A stretch of 64,000 nt of DNA from Chrysopilus asiliformis (taxonomy: Eukaryota; Arthropoda; Insecta; Diptera; Rhagionidae). The translations under genes were made by a program, and so were the position numbers. Below are positions 55,069 through 64,000 of the stretch, piece by piece. Location: the NCBI GenBank assembly GCA_964034945.1, contig OZ035962.1, positions 50,710,231-50,774,230 on the forward strand. The letters are read 5' to 3'. The notes under the pieces are model-generated. The model saw only the letters and a list, made by a program, of their open reading frames with translations. It had not been told where the DNA came from and did not search any database. Every line of letters starts with the position of its first letter. The stretch's first letter is position 1.

Positions 55069-55263
55069 AATACGGAAGATTACTTATTTCAAGTAATACT
55101 GGAAAAAACGATTCGAATACCACGTTCTTTGAGTGTCAAAGCTGCCTCAGTACTTAAGGGTTTCTTAAATAAAAACCCGATTGATCGATTAGGTTGTCAT
55201 CGGGACTCAGCATTTTTGGATATAGTTAATCATCCATTTTTCAAAAGTATTGATTGGGAAATG
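55069..55263 (+). CDS. aPKC: Exon of atypical protein kinase C (kinase C-lobe)
   Basis: 65 codons reading [20 protein letters not shown] to [11 protein letters not shown], an almost exact match, as I know it, to the aPKC/PKC-iota-zeta kinase domain (end of the C-lobe, LNKNPxDRLGCH motif). It is preceded by a pyrimidine tract and CACAG (55064-55068) and followed by GTGAGT from 55264, so both splice sites are canonical and the exon is 195 bp, phase 0 at both ends. aPKC is a serine/threonine kinase of the Par6/Par3 polarity complex. The next exon would be expected to encode the turn-motif tail (ERKQVxPPFKP); I do not find it or earlier exons in this window. A LINE ends just upstream and a Penelope element begins within ~40 bp downstream. 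Probably functional host sequence rather than a processed copy, since introns are present. Confidence 0.93.
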
Positions 55264-55468
55264 GTGAGTTTTTATTATCATATTTTTATGCAATAAGTTT
55301 TATAAATGATTTAGGGATTTCGCGGTTGCTTAATGCCATGACTAAGGACTTTCGATTTAACCGCGTGAATATAAAAAAAGAAGGTAAAACTTGCTTTTTA
55401 TTGGCCGAGACGTTTCGGTTAGAGCCTGTGCTAACCATGGACGGCTTCTCTAGTTATAACGGTGCCTG

Positions 55469-56065
55469 TTAACCGTTTGTTGGCAAACTGCACTGATTTA
55501 TTTCTTTATTTATTGATTTAAACTCCAGTCTATCGATAGATTTTAACTGTCGCAGCAATTTCAACACAGGATTCCAGGTTTCGGACAATTTAAGGCTGTC
55601 GTCTCTATTAAACGTAGGCCTGCGTTTAATTTCGATTGCTTCACGGATTAATCGTGGATAATATTGGTTTTCTGTGGTCACGATACGTGCTTGGTCAAAA
55701 CGTACCCAGTGATTTTGACTATTATCCATGGTATGTTCAGCAATAGCCAATGACTCCTTGTTGTTTTTTATGACTGAAAGGTGTTCCTGCAGCCACACCG
55801 AAATGTTCCGTTTAGTTTGTCCTATGTAGGAACTGCCACAACTGCAAGGTACCTCATAGACACCACAATTTTCTAAGGGTATACGATCTTTGGGAGATAT
55901 AAGGTACCCTTTGATTTTTGTAGGTGGTATTTGACTTGTTTTGATGTCTTGTGCTTTGAGTACCTTCCTGATCCTGTTTGACACCCTACGCAAGTATGGA
56001 AGAAAAGCCACTCGCGGGATGTAATGATTTCTTAAGCGCTTGTTTCCGTTGTTTCTTGTAGCCAT
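55469..56065 (-). pseudogene. Penelope GIY-YIG endonuclease domain
   Basis: 198 codons. The linker (about residues 1-70) is followed by GVYEVPCSCGSSYIGQTKRN at about 68-87, the GIY-YIG core with the Cys pair typical of Penelope elements. Conserved Arg (in LQEH region) and the acidic IREAIEIKRRP block follow. Frame -1 relative to the upstream RT frame, starting at its stop. In active Penelopes RT and GIY-YIG are one protein, so this shift is a lesion or a recoding point. The endonuclease itself appears intact. Confidence 0.88.
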
Positions 56066-56490
56066 TATTCTTCAACATCTACATGTTTCAGTTTGGTATC
56101 CAGTTGGTCAGGATCACATATTTGAAGCGCCCTGTGAATTAGAGATGAAACCACGGATTTTAAATTTGTAGGGCAATGGTGCGAACTGGCATCTAGGTAA
56201 TTATCCGTGTGGGTGTGTTTCCAATAAACCGGGTGTGTGAGTTTATCGTCACTTTTTTTAATGATCTGCACATCCAAGAATGCTAAAGATCCTTTGGACT
56301 CCGATTCCATAGTGAATTTTGTCTTTGGGTGAATCGAATTCAAATATATATATATTCGGGAATTTATTTTAAGGTTTGGTAACACAATTTTGATTTTGTC
56401 GTAAGGAATATTATTTTTACAATTTCGGGCGCTCCGAATAATAGGCCCTATCACAGAATCCGATACGAATGATTCGGATCGTAAACTCAA
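56065..56490 (-). pseudogene. Penelope RT fragment (N terminus joined to thumb)
   Basis: 141 codons. It starts MSLRSESFVSDSVIGP, shared with the plus copy, then jumps to SIHPKTKFTMESESKGSLAF and SSHHCPTNLKSVVSSLIHRA, the region after the catalytic YxDD of Penelope RTs. An internal deletion of roughly 500 codons is implied. Confidence 0.83.
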
Positions 56491-56577
56491 TGTTGTTGTT
56501 AGTGTTTTATACCAACAACAACATTGAGTTTACGATCCGAACCATTCGTATCGGATTCTGTGATAGGGCCTTATAAT
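56463..56577. repeat. Palindromic junction of two Penelope copies
   Basis: GTTTACGATCCGAA and CAACAACAACATTGAG are mirrored around about 56517, with only ~8 bp between the arms. Both copies therefore share their 5' ends, consistent with the inverted arrangements common in Penelope insertions. Confidence 0.85.
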
Positions 56578-56585
56578 ATTCCTTT

Positions 56586-56735
56586 CGACAAAATGTTTAC
56601 GATAAATTGTCTGACGATAAATTGTTTTACGATAAATTGTTTTACGATAAATTGTTCTTACGATAAATTGTTTTACGATAAATTGTTCACGATAAACTGT
56701 TTTACGATAAATTGTTCACGATAAATTGTCCGCGA
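56586..56735. repeat. TTACGATAAATTGTTT minisatellite
   Basis: About nine units of 13-16 bp, same unit as at 42901-42962. It interrupts the Penelope 5' coding region. Confidence 0.9.
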
Positions 56736-57035
56736 ATCATTATCTTTCCATGATGCAAAGCGTATCATCGACGTTCCTTAGAAACATTTTTGGTTTTGAG
56801 TTCAATGTTTTGCATCCACAAGAAAAAACATTGGCACAGAGCACAAAAAACCAAAAACAAAAAAATCAAACAACTATTAAAGGAACAACATCCGTCACCG
56901 CCAGCAGTTGATAATAACTCGAATCAAAATGTCGTCATCAATTCAACTTCGACGACACTAGATGAGGATACCGTTGACATCCTATGAAAAGGACTGAACT
57001 TCGCTCCAGCACCAACTGGGGAACACATCACGGAG

Positions 57036-57591
57036 GGGAATGGCAGCTCTACGTCAGTTACATCAAAACCAAAGCCTTATTGTATTACTAGCAGACAAAG
57101 GCAATGCAACAGTAGTAATCGAAACTGCCGACTATGTAAACAAATTGAATGAGTTGTTATTAGATAGAGATGTTTATGAAAAGTGGAAACAGATTCTAGA
57201 AAGAAAATTGTGCGTAAAACAAATCAGCTGATACAGAAGCATATTATGAGAATGGAAATGCTGAACAAAAAAGAAAAAAGCTCCTTGTTGCTGAATCCCT
57301 CCAAAACTATATGGATTGCCTAAAATACATATGGAAAACTTACCGTTACGGCCGATAGTAAGCCAATATAGTAAGCCAATATAGTAAGCCTATAATTTGG
57401 CAAAATCCTTAATCGATGTATTTAAACCACTGATAGGCATCTCCACAATTTATGTGCGAGGTTCAGGTCATTTTGTCGAGTCGATAAAGGATCTGACTAT
57501 TGGAGAGGATGAAATCATGGTAAGTTTTGATGTTATCTCTTTTTTCACCAATGTCCCAATAGCCGATTCCATAGCGGTAATAGAGATATGA
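57036..57591 (+). pseudogene. Penelope RT, finger and palm blocks
   Basis: 57036-57230 reads SLIVLLADKGNATVVIETAD (the ADKG-N block of Penelope RT). 57290-57390 reads LYGLPKIHMENLPLRPIVS (YGLPKIH motif). 57397-57591 reads GHFVESIKDL and MVSFDVISFFTNVPI, with the first catalytic Asp in SFDV. Frames change between blocks and stops are present. Confidence 0.88.
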
Positions 57592-57623
57592 TCCACGACT
57601 TAGATATTAGCTGCTTTTTTTAA

Positions 57624-57850
57624 CACTAGATTGCCCAAGCAAGTCATTTTGACTGCTTTTTAATTTCAATCAGAAAAACAATTACACAATTTGTTAGAAT
57701 TTTGTGACTTTTTGTACAACATATAAATGCGTTTATTAAAAATTGTAGTTACCCCCCCCCCCCTCCTTCATTTCCGGTATATATATGTGTTATACCTATA
57801 TTGCCAAAAGCAGTCATTTTGACTGCTTGACTTCCTTGGGCAATCTAGTG
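57624..57850. mobile_element. piggyBac-like MITE with TTAA flanks
   Basis: 227 bp, ends CACTAGATTGCCCAAG and CTTGGGCAATCTAGTG, flanked by TTAA (57620-57623, 57851-57854). Subterminal AAGTCATTTTGACTGCTT recurs at both ends. No gene. Confidence 0.85.
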
Positions 57851-57854
57851 TTAA

Positions 57855-58273
57855 TGATCCGGATAACAGATCCATATGGATCATTTAAAAAACGTAAGCG
57901 AGTTTATTGTGAGTTTAAATTGGTTTTTGTGCTATGTTGAAACAAGCCGTGGCATCATAGTAACCCATATGTTGTGGCAATAACTTTTAAAATCGCAAAA
58001 CCCCTCAAAACCCATGTCATTACCAGCTAGAATAAGTATAGTTATTTTCCTCGCCACCAGGTTTTTTTTCCCGTTTTAGGGTAATAGCCTTCATGCGATG
58101 GAAATAGTACTCAAATATTCATACCCCTATGAAACCGCAAAACGCCAGCTGAGACACGCACCAAGGGAAATTTTTAATTTCTCATTAACTCAGAAAGCAA
58201 ATCAGATCATGATCCCGATAAGACTTGGGTTACGAATTTGTATGAGAGTTAATCCGGATCTCTGATCGGATCA
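57855..58273. mobile_element. TGATCCGGAT-ended MITE
   Basis: Ends TGATCCGGATAACAGATCC and GGATCTCTGATCGGATCA, imperfectly inverted. TTAA is at both outer sides (57851-57854, shared with the previous MITE, and 58274-58277). About 419 bp, non-coding. The 4-bp flank may equally be read as TAA or TA. Confidence 0.6.
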
Positions 58274-58284
58274 TTAAAAAAAAC

Positions 58285-58743
58285 AGCTATAGATGAAAAC
58301 TACCTGGACCTCTTAGAATTTTGTCTAACAACGGGATACTTTTTGTTCAATTGCGAATTCTACCTACAGAAAAACGGTGTGGCTTTGGGCTCGCCCATTG
58401 CGCCGATCCTAGCGGATTTGTTGATGCAAAACATTGAACAGAAAGCACTTTCGAAAGCCACCTCAAAACCAAAAATGTTTCTAAGGTACGTCGATGATAC
58501 GTTTTGCATAATGGAAAGATAATACCTACACCAATTTCGAACACTTTTGAATTCGATTCACCCAAAGACATAATTCACTATGGAATCGGAGTCCAAAGGA
58601 TCTTTAGCATTCTTGGATGTGCGGATCATTAGAAAAAGTGACGGTAAACTCGCACACACGGTTTATTGGAAACCCACCCACACGGATAATTACCTAGATG
58701 CCAGTTCGCACCATTGCCCTGCAAATTTAAAATCCGTGGTTTC
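58285..58743 (+). pseudogene. Penelope RT catalytic block and thumb
   Basis: Reads NYLDLLEFCLTTGYF, GVALGSPIAPILADLLMQ and FLRYVDDTFCIM. YVDD is the RT active site, and the A-x-GSPxxP block precedes it as in Penelopes. After a stop the frame continues SIHPKTKFTMESESKGSLAF to LKSVVSS, where the next insertion begins. Confidence 0.9.
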
Positions 58744-59141
58744 TAGCCCTATTATGTAAGTCGTGCGGACTCGTCAGTCCGCAGCGATCGGCAAGTCCAT
58801 TCCGCAGTGATTTGGTATTATGTAAGTCCGCATGCCGTTTGCGGACTAGACTCTCTGCGATCATATGCGTTGAACTGTCAAACGCGAGAAAGATTCGTTT
58901 CAGTCGTCACTGATACTTAAAGATTTTATTTATTTTTCGAAAATATAGCAATGTTTCCAAGTGTGGCACTTTTTATACCCGTATGGTGAAACCAAAGGGT
59001 ATATTAACTTTGCTTTACCGTTTGTAACGCCAAGATCCCGTCATCACACACAAAAATGAATTACACCAGTGTGTTTAGAATGATAAAAAAAATTGAATTT
59101 TCCATGTCCGTCCGTCTGTCTGTCTGTCTGTCCGTCCGTCT

Positions 59142-59175
<34 letters not shown>

Positions 59176-59812
59176 GGCGCGGATTGCAGGCGCACGGATT
59201 GAGCTAGAGACTTGAAATTTTGCGCAGATTCGTTTTTCGTAAAATGCGAGGCTAAGTTCGTTAATGGGCAAAAATGGACCATTAAGGGGGGGGGGGGGGG
59301 TACCCCCCATACGAACGAAAACGATTTTTGCGAATATCTCAAAATCGGTGCATCTTATCAAAAAAGTCCAAGAACAAAAGTTATTCAGGATATTATTCTA
59401 CATTAAACTCCCATACATCAAAATCCGATTGGAACAAATTTTAAAAAATCTTATTGGAAAGTTTGACTTCATAGTGGAATTTTGATAAAACTGTTCGCCA
59501 TTCACTTAAATCACCATACGGGTTTTCAATAATTGCCAGATTAGCAATTATAGCTTTTGTTATGTTTTTCTTTAATGATAATAACAACACTGATATGAAA
59601 ATTATAAGAAAATCAATGATAAGAAAATCAAACACAGTCTCTTTTTCTCATAACCTCGAAATGTCACGGGAAAAGGCGAGTCCGCAGCCAAATAGATGCG
59701 GACTTGAAATTGCTTGAAACGCAGGTCGTGTGGACTAACATAATACCAAAACACTCCGCAGTGGCAGATTTGCCGCAGTGCGACCAGTCGCGCGACTTTC
59801 ATAATAGGGCTA
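58744..59812. mobile_element. TIR element with TTC duplication, carrying a mini-me
   Basis: 1069 bp, ends TAGCCCTATTATGTAAGTCG and CGACTTTCATAATAGGGCTA. TTC is present on both sides (58741-58743, 59813-59815); the minus Penelope copy shows the empty site GTGGTTTCATCTC. Subterminal GTCCGCA / TGCGGAC motifs recur at both ends. A 3-bp duplication fits PIF/Harbinger or CACTA; superfamily unresolved. The mini-me at 58970-59564 is a later insertion. Confidence 0.85.
58970..59564 (-). mobile_element. mini-me/DINE-1-like element, complete
   Basis: 595 bp from TTTTTATACCCGTATGG to TTTTGTTATG, (GTCY)n core at about 59107-59173, and a run of about 16 G at 59286-59300. Non-coding. Confidence 0.88.
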
Positions 59813-60084
59813 TTCATCTCTAATTCACAGGGCGCTTCAAATATGTGATCCTGACCAACTGGATGCCAAACTGAAACATGTAGATGTTGAAGAATAATGG
59901 CTACAAGCAACAACGGAAACAAGCGCTTAAGAAATCATTCCAGAGCGACCATGGTTAGCACAGGTTCTCTAAAGAGAGAAATTTTGAGCTCCGCGGTACT
60001 GTTCGTAAGCAAGAAAAATATATCATTCTAGGTTCGTAAGAGTCGGAACGATCGATGTACATTTTCTCCCTCCCAAGTTAAGAA

Positions 60085-60600
60085 CGAAATTGTTTCTATT
60101 TAAGTTTTCGCTCCTTGTTGAAAGCGGTTTGTGGATCTCTCATAAAAATGAATAAAAGCTTCGAGCGATGGCTGTTGGGTATGATGCACACAAATATATA
60201 AGTATGTATTTCATTAGTAAGAGAGCGATATTTCGCTCCCAGCATTAAAGTTCTGTTCTCAAAGAACGTAAAAACCAAAACTTTTTTCTCGTTCTTTGGA
60301 GCGTTTTACTGAAATGCTGAATTTCGTTCTGTAGAGAGTGATTTTTATTTTCCATTGATTTCAATTCCTCCTTGGGAGCAGAACGAAAGCCTATAAATGG
60401 GAGCGTTTTGAACACTGTATGTATGATATTTATTTCATAATTATCTTATTATAAACCAATTATAAATAAAATTATTTTTAAATAAAAATTTGTTTCCTTA
60501 ATTTCCTTTTCACTAAAATTTCTGACTTAAAATCTATTGCCGATCGTTGTAGGCGGATCCACTTCTTCTGGCCGTCTCTGCGAGACAGACACCTTCTTTT
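60085..60600. repeat. Dispersed repeat R, copy 2
   Basis: Same order of segments as 38140-38935 (TTTAAGTTTTCGCTCCTTG, GCGATATTTCGCTCCCAGC, GTTTCCTTAATTTCC, GATCGTTGTAGGCGGATCC, CGAGACAGACACCTT) but without the mini-me insertion. It contains no gene. It adjoins the truncated Penelope end. Confidence 0.7.
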
Positions 60601-60714
60601 TTTGGAAATTGTCAGGCAACAACTGTAAAAACTGTTAATAGAATACACCAGTGCTCTATTAATAGTTTTGCCTCAACAAATTGAATGTTCGTTTTCGTAA
60701 TGTTTGACTCCAGA

Positions 60715-61070
60715 ATTTAAATGAGATTTTTTCCGGAAAATTTGAGGATAAGGATAATCAAGTTATCCTTACAGGACCTTCCGCTATCCTTACAGATTTT
60801 TTAATGCCAGAATCGGATTCAAACACCACAAAAAGCCCAAAATGAGAGTTTTACCGGAAAATTTGAAGAAAAGGCTATTCACGTTAACATAGACTTAATG
60901 TCAGAATCGGCTTCAGCGACCCCAAAAATCTCAAGATGAGATTTTTTTCCTTAAATTTTCGGAACAGGATAATCACGTTATCCTTGCAGGACCTTTCGTT
61001 ATCCTTACAGAATTCTTAATGCCAGATTCGGATTCAGCGATATCGAAGACCCCAAGATGAGATTTTTTCC
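60715..61070 (-). repeat. Helitron-type minisatellite, about three units
   Basis: Units of ~118 bp with TTTTTCCGGAAAATTTG, GATAATCACGTTATCCTT and AGGACCTTCC, the reverse complement of the Helitron repeats at 42 and 53 kb. The Helitron ends themselves are not recognised here. Confidence 0.75.
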
Positions 61071-61972
61071 GGAAAAGGCCATAGCCGAATAAGGTACTGA
61101 AAAGTGCCCTGGGACCGATTGATCTGAAATTTTTACCAGACGTTGGTATTGATGCAAGTACCGTTTCACGAAATTTTTAACCCTGCAAACCCCTTATAAC
61201 GGCCGGAAGGGGCGGGGGAAGCAAAATCTTAAAAGTTAATTTTCTTGAGAACCGCTTGTCCGATTTTTTTGAAAAAAATATATGTTGTAGTGACGCATCC
61301 GACAATGTTGTGAAAAAAGTATAAAATCATTTTGAGAATTTTAAATAGAAAAAAAAAATTTCTTAAAAATTCAAAATTTTTTTTCTCAGAATTTGGGCCG
61401 AACACGTCCTTCATATTTTCACAAAATAATCTTTGTTTAGCCTAAAAATATATATTTTTCTCAAAAAAATCGAAGTAGCAGAACATAGTTAAATATTTGA
61501 TTTTAATATATCAGCACCAGTATCCTACATATATCCATATATTGATATACAGAATATAAACTGTTATTTTTTTTTTTTCAGATTAATTGCAATACTATGA
61601 AAAGTTAATGGACTCTAATTAACAATTTTTTTTTGTTAAAATACTTTTTTCATATCACATACAAAATAGAGGAAAACATCGAAAGTGTCATACTTGTGGG
61701 GGTTATTTAAAAAGACGATAAAATGCGATAACAAAAAGTATTAACGAATTTTAACAATTTATTATCACATTCACAACTAATTTTTTTTATGTCCCCCTCA
61801 ATTATGCCTCCTTTTTCACGATTTCCCACAGTTAATCACTTCATGCACTGCATTTTTTGAAATAATTTTCGTTATTTTTCATAACGATGACTTCAAATAT
61901 CTCTTCATCATGATCTCCTCATTTAATTAATGTCTTGGGGATAATAAATAACATTGCAACAAATAACATTAC
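61071..61972. other. AT-rich stretch without recognisable gene
   Basis: About 900 bp. 61080-61450 (GATTGATCTGAAATTTTTACC, AACCGCTTGTCCGATTTTTT) has the look of a decayed mobile-element core. I find no domain-bearing frame. Confidence 0.4.
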
Positions 61973-64000
61973 ATGGCGACCCTTGCTAATAAATTAATTT
62001 TCCCCGATTTCTTTAGCTTTTTAAATAATTACGATATCAATTTTCTCTCGGAAACCTTTGTAACACAAGAAAGTACTCCCAGGTTTATCAAATATTTCCC
62101 CGACTTCGAAATTTGTTTTTCTGGTGCGACACGAACAAACAGCATGGGTAGAGCTAGCGGGGGACTCCTTCTTGGCTATAAAAGGCATCTAAAATCGCAA
62201 ATACGTTTTAACCCTTAGAGGCACAGAAAAATAGCAAATATTTTCACCCTTTCGGCACTCGAAAAAATTTTTTTTTTGATTTTTTTAGTGGTACAATTTT
62301 AAAGTATCATACGGCTATGAAAGACGGTTTAATTGGTGGTACAATTTTGATACCACCGTGCAGTATTTGTTACAAAAAAGGTGGTACATCGCGTGTACCA
62401 CCAAGCCTTTAAGGGTTAATAGCAAAAACCGTTTCAATTATCTTAGTCTTAATGTTCAGCAACATTTGATTAGTGTGATTCCTGCGTACATTAATTGCAA
62501 CAACTGGAACAAAGAGTTTGAGTCATTTAAAGAATTTACCACTCAACTTAACTCGTCTTACGTTATAATATTGGGTGACATTAATGTCAGTATCGGTAGC
62601 GAGCAAATTTTGGATGACAATATTGTCGAAGTGAACTCATTCCTTTCTCAGACTAGGTTGCATCTGAAGATGCAATTTGTAACAGTAAAGGTAGAAAGTT
62701 GTTAGAACATTTCGATAATCTGGGTATGGTTATTTTAAACGGTAGAACTCCCGGTGATCGTAAGGGACGGTATACTTTTATGGGTCCGATGGGCTGTTCG
62801 GTGAATGACATCTGCTTTATGTCTTTAGGGGTGTTAAATTTAATTAATGACTTTGAAGTTACTTCTTAAGTTACATAGCCAAAGGCTATATCCTTCACCG
62901 AGGATCCTAGCTCCCAAACATAAATTGTTTCCGGACAAAGTCGCTATATACCAGTCAAATCTCGACTCACTAGTTGGAAATATGGTCAGAGTGGGTGCTT
63001 CGGGTGATTCTTTGTTGGAATCAATCACTAATTGTATACACAAAGCCGGCGGATTTTCGAACGCGGCTGTAAGAGTATCTAAGTATTACTGTTCTTGGTT
63101 TGACGCCGAATATTATAAGCTGAGAAACACGTCCTTTGCTTGTCTAAAGGTATTTCGTAAATCAAAGTCTGAAAACGCAAAAAACCAGTACCTAGTCACT
63201 AACCGTTTGTACAAAGGCTTATGTTATTCTAAATGCAAATTGTACTATAATAATGTAGCTCTCAGGCTAAGTTCGGTTAAAGACTCCAAGGAGTGGTGGA
63301 AAGTTGTCAGGGAGTTGAGAGGAGGTACCTGTCAGCCCGCCGCGTCGCTAATCAGTTCTAAGGACTTGGTAGATTATTTTAAGCTGCTCCTAAACCCCCT
63401 TGCTTCCTCTGTCACCCGAAGCTACGCCATTCCTTATGTTTTGGATAGCAATCTTGATCAAGACTTTTCGATGCTCGAGTTAGAAACAGTTTTTCAGTCA
63501 TTAAAACGAGATAAAGCCTCCGGTCTAGATAGAATTTGCCACGAATTTTTAAAATATTTACGCTAGCCCAAGACTTAAGGACTGTTTGCTTTCGTTGTAC
63601 AATTACATTTTCAATACATGTGATGTACCGAAAAATTTTAAGCAAGGAGTAATTCTTCCGCTTTTTAAAAAAGGTGATCCACATTAGTCTCTAACTATCG
63701 TGGTCTGACCTTACTTAACAGTGTTTCCAAAATTTTCAGCGCTTTGCTTCTAAACAGACTAAATCCTTGGATAGAAAATAAAAAAATCTTAATAGAAGCT
63801 CAATCTGGTTTTAGACGGAACTACTCTACAATCGATAACATCTTCAACCTTGTTTCTATAGCGAATCTAAAATTGAACAAGCCCCACGGTAAAGTGTATG
63901 CTTGCTTTGTAGATTTTCGCGCTGCTTTCGATGGAATCGATAGGAATTCCTTGTTTTTCAAGCTTTCCAATCTAGGTCTTTCCACAAAAATCATCAATGT
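61973..64000 (+). pseudogene. APE-type LINE, endonuclease to RT, runs off the window
   Basis: Blocks in order: endonuclease start (FFSFLNNYDINFLSETFV, GRASGGLLLGYKR), a MITE at 62212-62415, then the endonuclease centre (LGDINVSIG), MVILNGRTPGDRKGRYTFM and NDICFM in other frames. A long linker/RT frame at 62847-63566 (KDSKEWWKVVRELRG, LKRDKASGLDRICHEF) follows, then after frameshifts NYRGLTLLNSVSKIFS and VYACFVDFRAAFDGIDRNSL (first catalytic Asp) up to the window end. At least four frameshifts or stops. Clade uncertain (Jockey/I superfamily). Confidence 0.88.
62212..62415. mobile_element. piggyBac-like MITE inside the LINE
   Basis: 204 bp, ends CCCTTAGAGGC and GCCTTTAAGGG, flanked by TTAA (62208-62211, 62416-62419). 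Contains GGTGGTACAATTTT repeats. Counting one TTAA, the LINE endonuclease frame is continuous across it (IRF before, SKNRFNYLSL after), so the insertion is clean and later than the LINE. Confidence 0.88.

Larger units (their letters stand above)
55300..56515 (-). mobile_element. Penelope-like element, minus copy, RT deleted
   Basis: Minus strand. The element starts near 56515, has a short N-terminal frame, then the RT thumb region, the linker and the GIY-YIG endonuclease, and a ~170-bp 3' part reaching 55300. The section encoding the RT catalytic core is missing, as shown by the plus copy. It is arranged head to head with the plus copy at 56524. Confidence 0.85.
56524..59937 (+). mobile_element. 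Penelope-like element, plus copy, decayed and multiply interrupted
   Basis: Coding blocks in order: MSLRSEPFVSDSVIGP, a minisatellite (56586-56735), RT blocks at 57036-57230, 57290-57390 and 57395-57590, two MITEs, RT catalytic block 58285-58515, thumb 58535-58743, an inserted TIR element (58744-59812), then the tail (LIHRAL-region and MATSNNGNKRLRNH). At 59937 it jumps to 3' sequence (CCATGGTTAGCACAGG) like that of the minus copy at about 55432, so the GIY-YIG domain is deleted. Confidence 0.87.

Noticed and set aside
1..64000. rRNA or tRNA genes
   Set aside because: No rRNA-like stretch or tRNA cloverleaf with A/B boxes was noticed. The only tRNA-related sequence is the short primer-binding site next to the LTRs.

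Overview
This is nuclear DNA of an insect, most likely a higher fly (Diptera). Three things point that way. One exon near 55.1 kb encodes part of the kinase domain of atypical protein kinase C (aPKC). About ten copies are present of a ~600-bp element with a (GTCY)n proto-microsatellite core, of the dipteran mini-me/DINE-1 (INE-1-like) type. The rest is nested transposons: mariner, errantivirus-like Ty3/gypsy, hAT, piggyBac-like, Helitron, HARBI1, Penelope and APE-type LINEs. I see no rRNA, tRNA, operon or CRISPR. Apart from the aPKC exon (plus strand, with splice sites), everything I can identify is repeat or transposon, so much of the window may be intron.

Layout. 0.1-14.8 kb: two satellite arrays of an ACTGACAG-type repeat, each followed by a copy of the same ~2.45-kb spacer; one spacer copy carries an 886-bp hAT-like insertion. 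14.6-17.1 kb: a mini-me element, a 650-bp flank and a mariner with one nonsense codon. 17.45-31.5 kb: a minus-strand gypsy/errantivirus-type element inserted into another mini-me copy. Its gag, pro, pol and split env lie at 17.8-24.0 kb. Its 5' leader has been expanded by two large palindromes (24.0-26.8 and 26.9-30.4 kb), and its 5' LTR is at 31.1 kb. 30.4-34.2 kb: a 1.87-kb tandem duplication that copies this LTR and its flank, followed by a second copy of the mariner region, truncated.

35.9-41.2 kb: minus-strand coding relics, namely a LINE EN/RT fusion, a ubiquitin-hydrolase-like C terminus, a basic protein segment and two adjacent Ulp1-like C48 protease domains. 41.7-50.4 kb: two (GGGGAA)n arrays in opposite orientation, a Helitron with a minisatellite, an endonuclease fragment, a hAT holding a nested TA-flanked element, a second copy of that element, and a HARBI1 relic with a tiny intron. 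50.7-53.7 kb: a second Helitron with a 2.2-kb hAT inside. 53.8-60 kb: a LINE 3' part, the aPKC exon, and two Penelope-like elements head to head, one riddled with later insertions. 60-64 kb: more dispersed repeats and a LINE that runs off the window end.

The transposons do not form a pathway. What they offer is a readable insertion history: several target-site duplications and empty-site comparisons within the window show which insertion came first. Coordinates of repeat edges are read by eye and may be off by a few bases.
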